DNA from: Paenibacillus_AA sp045062745
Lineage (GTDB): Bacteria > Bacillota > Bacilli > Paenibacillales > NBRC-103111
Length of the DNA stretch: 64,000 bases
Direction: 5' to 3'
Assembly: GCF_045062745.1 (NCBI RefSeq)
Contig: NZ_JBJGED010000002.1
Coordinates: 310,001 to 374,000 of the forward strand
Under the pieces are notes generated by a model. That model did no database searches. It was given only the letters and a program-made list of their open reading frames with translations, and was not told the origin of the DNA. Made by a program: the position numbers and the translations under genes. The number at the start of each line of letters is the position of its first letter. Within the stretch, counting starts at the first letter, position 1. This document shows, piece by piece, positions 15,984 through 24,347 of this stretch.

Positions 15984-16412
15984 TCAATTGATTTTCCGTT
16001 TGATGACGTAGGCATTCTTGGCTCGCTCGAAACCTGTTTTCTCATAAAACCCCGTTGCCTTCGGCGCCGAAGTCAGCACGTATTGAATTTCCGTCTCTCC
16101 GAGTTTGTCCCTAAGCGCATTTAGCAGTGATTTACCGATGCCAAGCCCTTGATATTGTAGATCTACCGCAATGTCCGAGATGTAGCAGCAATAAGCGTAA
16201 TCGGTTATCGCTCTGAGCAATCCGATCAGACGGTTCCCGTCATAAGCGGTTATGAGTTCATCGGCATGGTCGAGCATCCTCTGAATGCGTTCGAGATCGT
16301 GATAAGGCCGCCGGATCCCGGAGCGCCGGAACACATCGGCTGCTTCCTCGGGTGTGCAAGGCCGGTTAATTCGCAGCGTTATTTCAGGAGGCACTTTCCC
16401 ACATCCCTTCAT
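15984..16412 (-). CDS. GNAT-family N-acetyltransferase
   Basis: About 142 residues. The acetyl-CoA binding motif A is VDLQYQGLGIGKSLLNALRD near residue 84, and the C-terminal PKATGFYEKTGF is typical of the fold. The start is uncertain: ATG at 16412 has a weak site, while GTG six codons later is 9 bases after AAGGGA. Substrate unknown. It heads the minus-strand run leading to the terminator at 13752-13818 and is divergent from the MBL-fold gene. Confidence 0.85.
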   Translation of the reverse strand: MKGCGKVPPEITLRINRPCTPEEAADVFRRSGIRRPYHDLERIQRMLDHADELITAYDGNRLIGLLRAITDYAYCCYISDIAVDLQYQGLGIGKSLLNALRDKLGETEIQYVLTSAPKATGFYEKTGFERAKNAYVIKRKIN

Positions 16413-16463
16413 GGCTTACCACAAATTCAAGAATAAGTTCATGAATTGTTCCATCCATGCATC

Positions 16464-16500
16464 TTGACAAATATTTATTTTTGTGGTATAATAAATATTT
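16464..16500 (+). promoter_or_regulatory. Consensus sigma-A promoter overlapped by an 11-bp inverted repeat
   Basis: TTGACA (16464-16469), 17-bp spacer, TATAAT (16487-16492) with an extended TGG. AAATATTTATT (16469-16479) and AATAAATATTT (16490-16500) form perfect 11-bp arms around a 10-bp centre and cover both the spacer and the -10 box. A strong promoter under a palindrome of this kind suggests a dedicated repressor. It drives the MBL-fold gene 72 bases downstream. The remaining bases to the gene show no other feature. Confidence 0.75.
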
Positions 16501-16571
16501 TATCTATTTACTCTTATTTCGCGCCCTGCTAATATAGTCAAGTATCTCACCATATGACAGGAGGGATTGCA

Positions 16572-17333
16572 ATGACTAACACTCAGGGTATCCAAATGCT
16601 TCAGATTTCTGTAGAAATGCTCGGCCGAACCGAGACCATTCACCCGACGCTCGTTTGGAACGACGACCATGTAGTTCTAGTGGACACCGGCTATCCGGGG
16701 CAACACTCACTCCTTGTGGAAGCGATCGAGGGAGCCGGCATCCCCGCTGATCGGCTCACCCATATTGTGATTACGCACCAAGACTTGGACCATATCGGCG
16801 GCTTGCCTTCGCTGATCGCGGCGAACGCAAGGGAGATCGAAGTGTTGACTACGGCCGTCGAGCGGCCCTACATTCAGGGTGAGAAGCGATTGGTTAAACT
16901 ATCGCCGGAGGCCATCGATCAAGCCGTTCAAGGGCTGCCACCTGCTGTACCCGACGAATGGAAGATGAAGTTCCGGTTTACCCTGGAGCATCCGCCTCAA
17001 GCTCAAGTCACATCGATAATCGCCGGCGGGGATGAACTCCCTTACGGTGGCGGGCTGATCGTAGTCGACACACCGGGACATACTCCCGGTCACATCAGCT
17101 TGTACCATCAACCGAGCAAGACCTTGATCGCGGCTGACGCCCTGATCGTCTCGGACGGGGAGCTGTACGGACCGATTCCGGCTCTATGTTGGGATCCGGA
17201 CCTCGCCCGCGAGTCGATTGCCAACCTCACTCGCTATAATATCGACTCGATCATATGTTATCATGGCGGTCTGTATCAAGGAGACTGCAACCGAAGGCTG
17301 GAGGCATTGGCGAGTTCGCCCGAGCGTCGGTAA
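16572..17333 (+). CDS. MBL-fold metallo-hydrolase
   Basis: A 253-residue metallo-beta-lactamase-fold protein. The metal motif reads THQDLDHIGG near residue 77, so the second histidine of HxHxDH is Asp, as in a known YflN-like subgroup. DTPGHTPGHISLYH near 170 and AADAL near 188 supply further ligands. The start ATG at 16572 is 7 bases after AGGAGG. Cytoplasmic hydrolase of unknown substrate. The strong, palindrome-covered promoter suggests it is induced by a specific signal. Confidence 0.88.
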   Translation: MTNTQGIQMLQISVEMLGRTETIHPTLVWNDDHVVLVDTGYPGQHSLLVEAIEGAGIPADRLTHIVITHQDLDHIGGLPSLIAANAREIEVLTTAVERPYIQGEKRLVKLSPEAIDQAVQGLPPAVPDEWKMKFRFTLEHPPQAQVTSIIAGGDELPYGGGLIVVDTPGHTPGHISLYHQPSKTLIAADALIVSDGELYGPIPALCWDPDLARESIANLTRYNIDSIICYHGGLYQGDCNRRLEALASSPERR

Positions 17334-17353
17334 TGCACGTTGCACAAAACAGG

Positions 17354-17402
17354 AACCCTGTACGATTATAGCGATTCGCTAGGTCGGTACAGGGTTTTCG
17401 TG
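17354..17402. terminator. Bidirectional terminator
   Basis: AACCCTGTAC (17354-17363) pairs with GTACAGGGTT (17387-17396), with a nested TAGCG/CGCTA stem inside. TTCGTGTT follows on the plus strand and CCTGTTTTG on the minus strand. It separates the MBL-fold gene from the convergent PhzF operon. Confidence 0.8.
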
Positions 17403-17415
17403 TTGACTCATGCAG

Positions 17416-17954
17416 TTACTTGGGTATAAAGGGTCGAATCGCCTGTTCGTCCCACACCTGTGCTTCGATGTACCGCTCCGGCCCCCGGGTTCCCTCGGCA
17501 TTCCATATGTGCGGCCATCCGTACCACTCGTCAGCTCGACAATCTCATCCTTCCTGTAGACGACCTCTCGGTATGGCTTATCGTCTCGATAGCGCATCGT
17601 GGGAAATAAGTCCCCGTATGTAAAACTGACGATGGCCGGATCGAACGCCTCCCAGGGAATTGTGAGAACTTCCCCGCGTTTGTACCAGCTCTTCAGCCAC
17701 TCACATGGTCCGAGCGTCAGATAGTGCGGATAGGACAGGACCGGCTTACCGCCCTTCTCGACGAACAATGTTCTTGCGCGTGCCTCCAGCTGGCGCCGGA
17801 CGAGCATATAGTCGCCGGATCGCTTGCTGGCGAAGACCATCCCTTTCCGACGAATGTCTTCCAGCATGTCCTGTGCCTCCGCCTCCGGCAACGCAGACAG
17901 ATTCCGAAAGGGGCCAAGATCAGAGTCGTAGTAATGATACAATTGCAAGTCCAT
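17416..17954 (-). pseudogene. Conserved hypothetical, frameshifted near its C-terminus
   Basis: The frame starts MDLQLYHYYDSDLGPFRNLS after GCGGAG and reads normally to V139-E140 at about 17535. Beyond that, the original frame becomes low-quality sequence and runs into the terminator, ending at 17379. The alternative frame encodes WYGWPHIWNAEGTRGPERYI followed by EAQVWDEQAIRPFIPK and a stop at 17416, which resembles the usual end of this family. A single missing base near 17535 explains the change. It could be a real mutation or a sequencing error. The function of the family is unknown. It is third in an apparent MazG-PhzF operon, 29 bases after PhzF. Confidence 0.78.
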
Positions 17955-17983
17955 CGGTTAGCTCCGCTAGTTTTTCATAAAGC

Positions 17984-18763
17984 TTACACCAATCTACCTT
18001 TCAGCGTCATGACGGCTTGGCCCGAAATCCGAATGCGAGTTCCTTGAACATTTAGTCGGAGGTGTCCTCCCCTGGAAGACAGCTGTTCCGCCGCCAGCTC
18101 CCTTTTACCCAGCTTGTTCATCCAGTAAGGCCCCAGGCAGCAATGCGCCGACCCGGTTACAGGATCTTCGTCGACCCCAAGAGCCGGGTAGAAGCATCGG
18201 GATACGAAATCGATCCCCGGACGTTCTGTCGCACTTGTAACGATAATACCTCGACTCGGTACTTTTTTCCATAAATAATAATTCGGCTGCAACCCGCGTA
18301 CCGCTTCCTCGTTCTCAACTTCGATCAGGAAGTCCATCCGGTTTTTGCCCATGTAGCGGTAAGGGATGCCGAGGCCTTGCGCCAATTCTGGATGGGGTTC
18401 ACACGCGGACGGCGGCTCCAAAGGAAAATCGAGCTCAATCCAGTCGCCATTCCTTAACGCCGTTAACAATCCGCTCTTGGTGTAAAATTTCAGCTGGGGC
18501 CCTGTGAACAATCGCTCTCCCCACAAAAGATGTGCGCTCGCGAGTGTCGCATGACCGCACAAGTCTACCTCGGCAACAGGCGTGAACCAACGTAGTGAGT
18601 AGCCATCGCCCTGCTTCAGCAGGAAGGCTGTTTCCGAGGCGTGCATTTCGTTTGCCACTCGCTGCATCCACTCGTCCGGCTGTTCGGTCTCCAAGACACA
18701 TACAGCCGCCGGGTTGCCTCGAAAAGGTTTATCTGTAAACGCATCTACAAGATAAATATGCAT
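17984..18763 (-). CDS. PhzF-family isomerase-like protein
   Basis: A 259-residue member of the PhzF (diaminopimelate epimerase-like) fold. The N-terminus VDAFTDKPFRGNPAAVCVLE and the catalytic glutamate in HASETAFL near residue 43 are present, as is VDLCGHATLASAHLL near 67. The C-terminal GSAHCCLGPYW is typical. No other phenazine genes are nearby, so an isomerase role in some other small-molecule pathway is more likely. GAGGGGGC precedes the ATG; the gene is 12 bases after the MazG-like gene. Confidence 0.9.
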   Translation of the reverse strand: MHIYLVDAFTDKPFRGNPAAVCVLETEQPDEWMQRVANEMHASETAFLLKQGDGYSLRWFTPVAEVDLCGHATLASAHLLWGERLFTGPQLKFYTKSGLLTALRNGDWIELDFPLEPPSACEPHPELAQGLGIPYRYMGKNRMDFLIEVENEEAVRGLQPNYYLWKKVPSRGIIVTSATERPGIDFVSRCFYPALGVDEDPVTGSAHCCLGPYWMNKLGKRELAAEQLSSRGGHLRLNVQGTRIRISGQAVMTLKGRLV

Positions 18764-18775
18764 AAGTTCGCCCCC

Positions 18776-19075
18776 TCACCATTTGTTCCACTTCACTTTG
18801 TTGATCGCGTCCTTCTGCTCGAAGCAAGCCTCGAGGTCGATGTCGTACACGTTGGCCAAAGCGGCGACATAGTAGAGCACATCGCACAGTTCTTCCTCGA
18901 TCGTACCTTTGATCCGCCCCTCGTTCTTCTCTAAACGTGCGTCTTTCCGGATCACCTCGGCCAGCTCCCCGACCTCTTCCACCAGCTTCAAATAGTAGCG
19001 CATCCGGTGCTCCGGTCTATAGTCGGTTTGCTTGATGTGGCTTTGCAATCCGTTTAGGGTGATGGGTTTGTTCAA
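18776..19075 (-). CDS. MazG-like nucleotide pyrophosphohydrolase
   Basis: A 99-residue all-alpha NTP pyrophosphohydrolase domain. The metal-binding helices VEEVGELAEVIRKD and EEELCDVLYYVAALANVY carry the EEXXE and EXXD patterns. It is a single-domain form, shorter than housekeeping MazG. It probably hydrolyses non-canonical or excess nucleotides. It lies just upstream of PhzF on the same strand. The short spacing suggests co-transcription, but no functional link is evident. Confidence 0.87.
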   Translation of the reverse strand: MNKPITLNGLQSHIKQTDYRPEHRMRYYLKLVEEVGELAEVIRKDARLEKNEGRIKGTIEEELCDVLYYVAALANVYDIDLEACFEQKDAINKVKWNKW

Positions 19076-19113
19076 ATATCTGTCGTCCTTTCTAACCGCG
19101 AAATCGAAACCTC

Positions 19114-22100
19114 TTACTTAGCGTAGCAAAACCGGTTGCTGACGCGGAAGAGGTCCCCGGGTTTCAGATCTAGCAGCACCTCCACGCCGTCGATGAATTC
19201 ATGGGCTTTTGTGCCGAGCTCGCGCTTCTTCGTCTCGAAAGGAGTGTCCGCGTTCAAGCAAATGAGCGTAATGTTGGTGTCGAACGTCAGCATATCCCCG
19301 TTGACTTGGGGGTTCACCATATAATAAGCCGAGGGCTTGGCGTATTCGTCCGCATCGAACAGCGCGACGGCGCCTTCCAGCGAACGCCCGTCCATCAATA
19401 GCGGATACGCTTCCAGGGTGTCCCGGTCCAGTACGATATCGATTGAGCCCCGCCGGGCATTCTCATGAACACGTACAACACGTCCCCTGAGTTCAGATGC
19501 AGCTCGGCGTTCGCTAACCCCGCTTGCCTCCAAGATCGTAAAGGCCGTCACTTCGGCGACCAGCAGCTCCTCCCCGGCATACCGGAGCAAGGCGGCCTTC
19601 GCATCCGTCGTGATAGTACGGCCGCGGCTATCTCGGAATACGACGGTCTCGCCAGGGGCGTGCGTACCGACAAGAATGTCGCGATGCCCGGTTGCATGCG
19701 TGATCTCTACACCGATCGGTTGAAAAGAGCCATGAACCGTGCCGGACACCCAAGTGAGCGGCTGCACGCTCTGAAGGAAGGGCTCCTGCGCATACGGCTC
19801 CAGCACGGTGCAGAAAGTCGACGCGTGAGAGTCTGCTGCCGTGGCGCGCTCCGCCTCGTCGGCTCCGGTGGACTCGAGCTGATCACGCCACATGACGAAC
19901 GGAAGCCAATCGGCGCGCCCCATGTGCTGGAAGCCCATCTCGCCGAGACTGAACACGACCTGACGCTCATTGCCGGTACGATCAGGTACGGTATGCACCT
20001 TGAGCGCGGCGTGATCGTACCGGTACGTCCAGCTGACGGGACCGGTGACCCGTGCTCGGCGCTGGGCTTTCATCCAGCCGTAGCCCGGCTGTTCATAGAG
20101 CGGAGCGTCTTCCGTGCCGGGCAGCGTGCCTCTCAACGTTCCGGTGAGCGGCTCCCAGTCGTCTTCCTCGATGCCGTGGAAGCTGACGCGATCCGGTGCC
20201 AGCATCCCGGCCGTGTTGTAGTCGAACGTCGTCCCCCCGCGCACATATGTAACATCTACCACATACGCGTCGGCGGAGTCCGGCGCCGGAACTAGCCAAG
20301 CCCAGCGCTCCGCATGGGAGCCCGGATACATGATGTCGTTCTGCAGACCGGCTAGCTGGAAGTGTCGGCCTTCGTAATGCGCAAGCTGCTTCGAGTAGGA
20401 CGAGGCTTGCGTCCGGCCATCGATCAACGTTACCATGCATGGGGCCGAATGAGTCTCCCACGCCGATATTTTCGGACTGATCCATGTAAACGGATAAGCG
20501 CCTACGCCGGCCAGGAGATGGTAACCATATGCCCCGATCCATAAACCCAGCTTGTCTCCATGGGCATGGCCGGCGGTTGGCTGACCATAGAGCATCACAT
20601 GCTTGCAGTCTGCGGACGTGCGCCCGTGGCGAAGCACGCTCGTCTCCGAATTTTGCAGCAGGAATGGGGTGAACGTCGACTTGGCTGCCTCCGAGTATTC
20701 GGCATACACGCTGGCGTCCGAAGCAGTTGCGAGCAGCAGCAGCGCATGATTCAGATGCGTCTCCCCCACGATCTGCAGCCGGCCGGCGGCAAGCTCCTCT
20801 TCGCTATACAGCGAAAGCAACGGGCCGATGAGCGGACGCGCCGATTCCATACGGGCGAACGTAATCTCGAACGACGGCATATAGTGCGGCAGCCCTTGGC
20901 GCCGATGGGGGCGAAGCGGTTCCTTGTTGTCGAGCTGCCAATCGCCGAAGGCGGGAATCAGACTGCCCGATTTCACTCGGAACATGAACGAAATGATGTC
21001 GAAGAACCCGTACTGCGTGTCCTCGAACATATTGATGCCTTCCGGGTAATAGTCGTCGTCGGAGAACGTATAATTGTTATTTGCCATGATGATCATCTGA
21101 CTGCAAATATGGTCCAAGTACCCCATCGAATCATACGCATACCGGCCGTCGCGGTAAAATAAATTCCGCAGCTTGCCCTGCAGGCTGTGCGGGCCTTCCG
21201 ACAGGATGCGCCGCATCAGCTTCCCGCTCTGCATGAAGCTCGCGAGCACAAGCTGCTTGTAGATGTAGCGGAGCGACCAGTCCGCCGTCCGGCGCACTTC
21301 CATCTCGGCCGAGTAGAGCAAGTACGGGATCAGCTCGTGAACGGTCTCCTTAACGCAGAACGGAGCGGTCCGCGGGTTCCCCTCCGCATCCTTCTTCCGT
21401 GCGAAGAGCGCGGCTAGCTCCGGCGCGCAGTCGTCAATCTCGTCATAGAGGAGATCGAGCGCCTCGAAGAAATTATCGTACCACTGGCTCTCGGTAGTGG
21501 ACGGCTCGGCGATATGAACGGTATCGCTGAGGGTGCCGTCTGCGAAGTTCCCGTTCATGTATGGGATCAGCTCCGCGATTCGGCCAATCAAGAGCAACGC
21601 CTTGTGTGCATACCGGCGCTCCCCGGTCAGCACGAAGGCATAGGCGAGATTGTTGATCGCGCCTGCATACCGTTTGCCGCTCGACTCGGGACACACTTCC
21701 GGATCTTCGATCGTCAGTTCATAAGGCGATCCCATCAGCATGCCGAGCAGGAACAGGCGGTAGGCGCCCTTGAACATATAGCGCACGTGCGGGTTCGGGA
21801 ACCCAACGGGCGCGATGAACCCGTCCCCCGGGTCGTCCAGGACGACCGGCTCGCCGGTGGTCGGATTCGGAATCGTCATCCCGAGCTTCCACCATGTGGA
21901 AGTCGCCGGATTGTAGAACTCGTACGGGCGCTCCAGACAAGTTTGCAGCGTACGGAAGTTGCCCCCATACAGCGGATCGCCGTAATATTGAGCCACGGTC
22001 AGAGCGCGTGGATTGCCCGCCGGGACGAGATCGAACAGCTCGTCGTCGCTCTTGCCCGCCCAATAATCCGCCACGGAGACGATCGAGTCGCGCATCGCGC

Positions 22101-22878
22101 GGCCCCAGGCGGTCGTTTCGCTGTTCAGGCGAGCCCGTTCTACGTCGGAGCGCCTCAGCCGGCCGGTCATGCCCTGCTTCTTACGGGTGACATATGTATG
22201 AATTTCAGAAGGCACGGTTCGTTTTTCCCATCTCGTAGGCATCCCTCGCCGGTCCGCTTCCGCCAGCCGAACCACCTCTTCGATCTCGTTCTCGTCGAGG
22301 CCGCTCGTGGGCAGCAGTAAGCCCATCCCTTGACCGTGCACGATCGAGTCGCAGGGCTGCCCGGACCATTTCGAAATCCCACTGTCCCCTTTTCCTGATG
22401 TCTGTCTATACACATTAAATCCGATCCACCGGCGCCCCGCCGATGTGGCCCAGTCGTCCCGAAACCCTATGTCGGCCAATGGCAGTTCCATCCGCAAATG
22501 CAATGTTCCCTGTTGCACGTCAGCGTTCCCATAGAATCCGACCGGCAGCGGCTGGGATTCATATTCATATCCAAAGCGGTCATAGTAAAAATAGGCCCCA
22601 TCACAGCGGATGCGGATGAAATTGTGCGGCTTGCGTCCGTTGTGGGCGGGATCGAACAGAAAATGGACGACCTCGTCGCCCAGCTCCCGGAATTTCTCGC
22701 ACGTCAATTCGATTACAATCCGTTGGCCGGTCATGCTCATCGTGAGCCGGCTCTTCTGCGCAGCAGGCACTAGCGTATGCCCGACCGTGAAGGCGGTCGA
22801 CGTCTCGGGAGTCCGGGCGCCGCCCTGCTCGTGCACGAGAAAGATAGGGTACAACGACGGTTTCGTTCGGATCGACAT
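19114..22878 (-). CDS. Large heparinase II/III-like polysaccharide lyase
   Basis: A 1254-residue protein. Residues about 1-190 resemble a CBM9- or DOMON-like beta-sandwich (DGAYFYYDRFGYEYESQPLP). About 270-640 is a helical toroid-like region, and about 690-1000 a heparinase II/III-like beta region with GQPTAGHAHGDKLGLWIGAY, the histidine-containing segment expected near a catalytic or metal site. The final 250 residues are an extra beta-rich tail. There is no signal peptide, so it either acts inside the cell on imported oligosaccharides or is exported non-classically. AGGAGG precedes the ATG. It lies 30 bases after an ArsB-like permease, an odd partner. The glycan substrate is unknown. Confidence 0.8.
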   Translation of the reverse strand: MSIRTKPSLYPIFLVHEQGGARTPETSTAFTVGHTLVPAAQKSRLTMSMTGQRIVIELTCEKFRELGDEVVHFLFDPAHNGRKPHNFIRIRCDGAYFYYDRFGYEYESQPLPVGFYGNADVQQGTLHLRMELPLADIGFRDDWATSAGRRWIGFNVYRQTSGKGDSGISKWSGQPCDSIVHGQGMGLLLPTSGLDENEIEEVVRLAEADRRGMPTRWEKRTVPSEIHTYVTRKKQGMTGRLRRSDVERARLNSETTAWGRAMRDSIVSVADYWAGKSDDELFDLVPAGNPRALTVAQYYGDPLYGGNFRTLQTCLERPYEFYNPATSTWWKLGMTIPNPTTGEPVVLDDPGDGFIAPVGFPNPHVRYMFKGAYRLFLLGMLMGSPYELTIEDPEVCPESSGKRYAGAINNLAYAFVLTGERRYAHKALLLIGRIAELIPYMNGNFADGTLSDTVHIAEPSTTESQWYDNFFEALDLLYDEIDDCAPELAALFARKKDAEGNPRTAPFCVKETVHELIPYLLYSAEMEVRRTADWSLRYIYKQLVLASFMQSGKLMRRILSEGPHSLQGKLRNLFYRDGRYAYDSMGYLDHICSQMIIMANNNYTFSDDDYYPEGINMFEDTQYGFFDIISFMFRVKSGSLIPAFGDWQLDNKEPLRPHRRQGLPHYMPSFEITFARMESARPLIGPLLSLYSEEELAAGRLQIVGETHLNHALLLLATASDASVYAEYSEAAKSTFTPFLLQNSETSVLRHGRTSADCKHVMLYGQPTAGHAHGDKLGLWIGAYGYHLLAGVGAYPFTWISPKISAWETHSAPCMVTLIDGRTQASSYSKQLAHYEGRHFQLAGLQNDIMYPGSHAERWAWLVPAPDSADAYVVDVTYVRGGTTFDYNTAGMLAPDRVSFHGIEEDDWEPLTGTLRGTLPGTEDAPLYEQPGYGWMKAQRRARVTGPVSWTYRYDHAALKVHTVPDRTGNERQVVFSLGEMGFQHMGRADWLPFVMWRDQLESTGADEAERATAADSHASTFCTVLEPYAQEPFLQSVQPLTWVSGTVHGSFQPIGVEITHATGHRDILVGTHAPGETVVFRDSRGRTITTDAKAALLRYAGEELLVAEVTAFTILEASGVSERRAASELRGRVVRVHENARRGSIDIVLDRDTLEAYPLLMDGRSLEGAVALFDADEYAKPSAYYMVNPQVNGDMLTFDTNITLICLNADTPFETKKRELGTKAHEFIDGVEVLLDLKPGDLFRVSNRFCYAK

Positions 22879-22908
22879 AGGGATCCTCCTCAGCGCGGAA
22901 AGTTTCGA

Positions 22909-24204
22909 TTATCCTATCCATTTTAGCCAAACGTACAACCCTGTAAGTGTCAATAACAGTGTCGGAACGGTCAAAATAATGCCAATTTTAAAATAATACC
23001 CCCACGTAATGCGAACTCCCTTGCGGGCAAGCACGTGCAGCCAAATTAGTGTAGCCAGCGAGCCGATCGGCGTCATTTTCGGCCCGAGGTTCGTGCCCAC
23101 GATGTTGGCGTACAGGAGCGCTTCCCGCACGATACCGTCCGTGTAGGTCTCGTCGATTGCCAAGGCTCCTACAAGGACCGTCGGCAAGTTGTTCATCAGG
23201 CTGGACAGGACGGCGGACAGAAAGCCCATCCCGAGCGTAGCCGCGAACAAGCCGCCGGAAGCCAGCTTCTCGATCAGCTGCCCGAGCAGCTCGGTAAGCC
23301 CGGCATTGTGGAGTCCATACACGACGACATACATACCGATGGAGAAAATGACGATTGTCCAAGGCGCTTCTCTCAGCACTTGTGCGGTTTGAACGACGGA
23401 ACTGCTTCGGGCCGCCAAGAGAAAAAGGAGAGCCGCACCCCCCGCAATGACGCAGACCGGAATCGGAAGCCATTCGCTAAGCAGGTAAGCCGCCAGAAGG
23501 ATGCCGATAATGATCCACGACAACCGGAACAGCCGAACGTCCCGGATCGCCGTCGATGGAGCCGGAAGCTGGCACAAATCCAACTTTGCTGGAATGGCAC
23601 GCCTGTAAACGAGGATGACCATCAGGACGCTGGCGACGAACGAAAATCCGTTGACGACGACCATCCGGCTCGCATATTCGACGAATCCGATGCCGAAGTA
23701 ATCGGCGGAAACGATATTGGTCAAATTGCTGATGATGAACGGAAGAGACGTCGTATCCGCGATGAACCCGCCTGCCATCACGAACGCCAGCACGGGCAGC
23801 CCCTTCATCCGCAGCGCACGGACTTGAGCGAGCACGATCGGCGTCAGGATGAGCGCCGCCCCGTCATTCGCGAACAGGGCGGATACGGCAGCCCCTAACG
23901 CCAGCATGTAGACGAACATCCGCATCCCTTGGCCGTCTGCGAGCCGGGTCATGTGGAGCGCCGCCCACTCGAAATATCCGATCTCGTCTAGAATGACGGA
24001 GATCATGATGAGCGCGATAAACGTAAGGGTCGCATTCCAGACGATGCCGGCCACCGTCCAGACGTCCGCCAGGTCCACGACGCCGAATGCCAGCGCCAAT
24101 AAGGCCCCTGCCGCCGCCGGCCAGCCGATGCTGAGTCCTTTGGGCTGCCAGATGACGAACGTCATGGTGATGATGAAAATTCCGATAGCGAACCCAGCGA
24201 ACAC
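22909..24204 (-). CDS. ArsB/SLC13-like membrane transporter
   Basis: A 431-residue protein with about eleven transmembrane helices, similar to arsenite or anion permeases (ArsB/NhaD superfamily). Typical segments are ALFANDGAALILTPIVLAQV near residue 113, SLPFIISNLTNIVSADYFGI near 157 and SSLMNNLPTVLVGALAIDET near 332. The start is a GTG at 24202-24204, 9 bases after AGGAGG; the open frame upstream to 24417 includes the RND gene terminator and is not coding. No arsR, arsC or arsA is adjacent, so arsenite export is only one option; another anion is possible. Confidence 0.82.
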   Translation of the reverse strand: MFAGFAIGIFIITMTFVIWQPKGLSIGWPAAAGALLALAFGVVDLADVWTVAGIVWNATLTFIALIMISVILDEIGYFEWAALHMTRLADGQGMRMFVYMLALGAAVSALFANDGAALILTPIVLAQVRALRMKGLPVLAFVMAGGFIADTTSLPFIISNLTNIVSADYFGIGFVEYASRMVVVNGFSFVASVLMVILVYRRAIPAKLDLCQLPAPSTAIRDVRLFRLSWIIIGILLAAYLLSEWLPIPVCVIAGGAALLFLLAARSSSVVQTAQVLREAPWTIVIFSIGMYVVVYGLHNAGLTELLGQLIEKLASGGLFAATLGMGFLSAVLSSLMNNLPTVLVGALAIDETYTDGIVREALLYANIVGTNLGPKMTPIGSLATLIWLHVLARKGVRITWGYYFKIGIILTVPTLLLTLTGLYVWLKWIG

Positions 24205-24291
24205 AATGATGGACCTCCTTCGATGCCAAGCGGTTCCAGTGGAACCCTTTTCACTATAAAAGAAATCCGGCCGGTTGAGAAGCGCTTGGAC

Positions 24292-24325
24292 GCAAAAAAT
24301 CCGTTCGCCTGGACAGGCGAACGGA
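24292..24325 (-). terminator. Terminator of the RND pump gene
   Basis: On the minus strand CCGTTCGCCT pairs with AGGCGAACGG across a tight GTCC loop, and ATTTTTTGCG follows. The hairpin lies 22 bases after the RND stop codon. It separates the pump from the ArsB-like gene. Confidence 0.88.
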
Positions 24326-24347
24326 CGTGCGAGGCAAGTTTGCCCGA

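Noticed and set aside
18763..18776. MazG-like gene considered as an antitoxin of a toxin-antitoxin pair
   Set aside because: No toxin-like partner; the neighbour is a PhzF enzyme.
24270..24292. cre-like AAGCGCTT core upstream of the ArsB-like gene
   Set aside because: The flanks do not match the CcpA consensus; five of the conserved positions fail.
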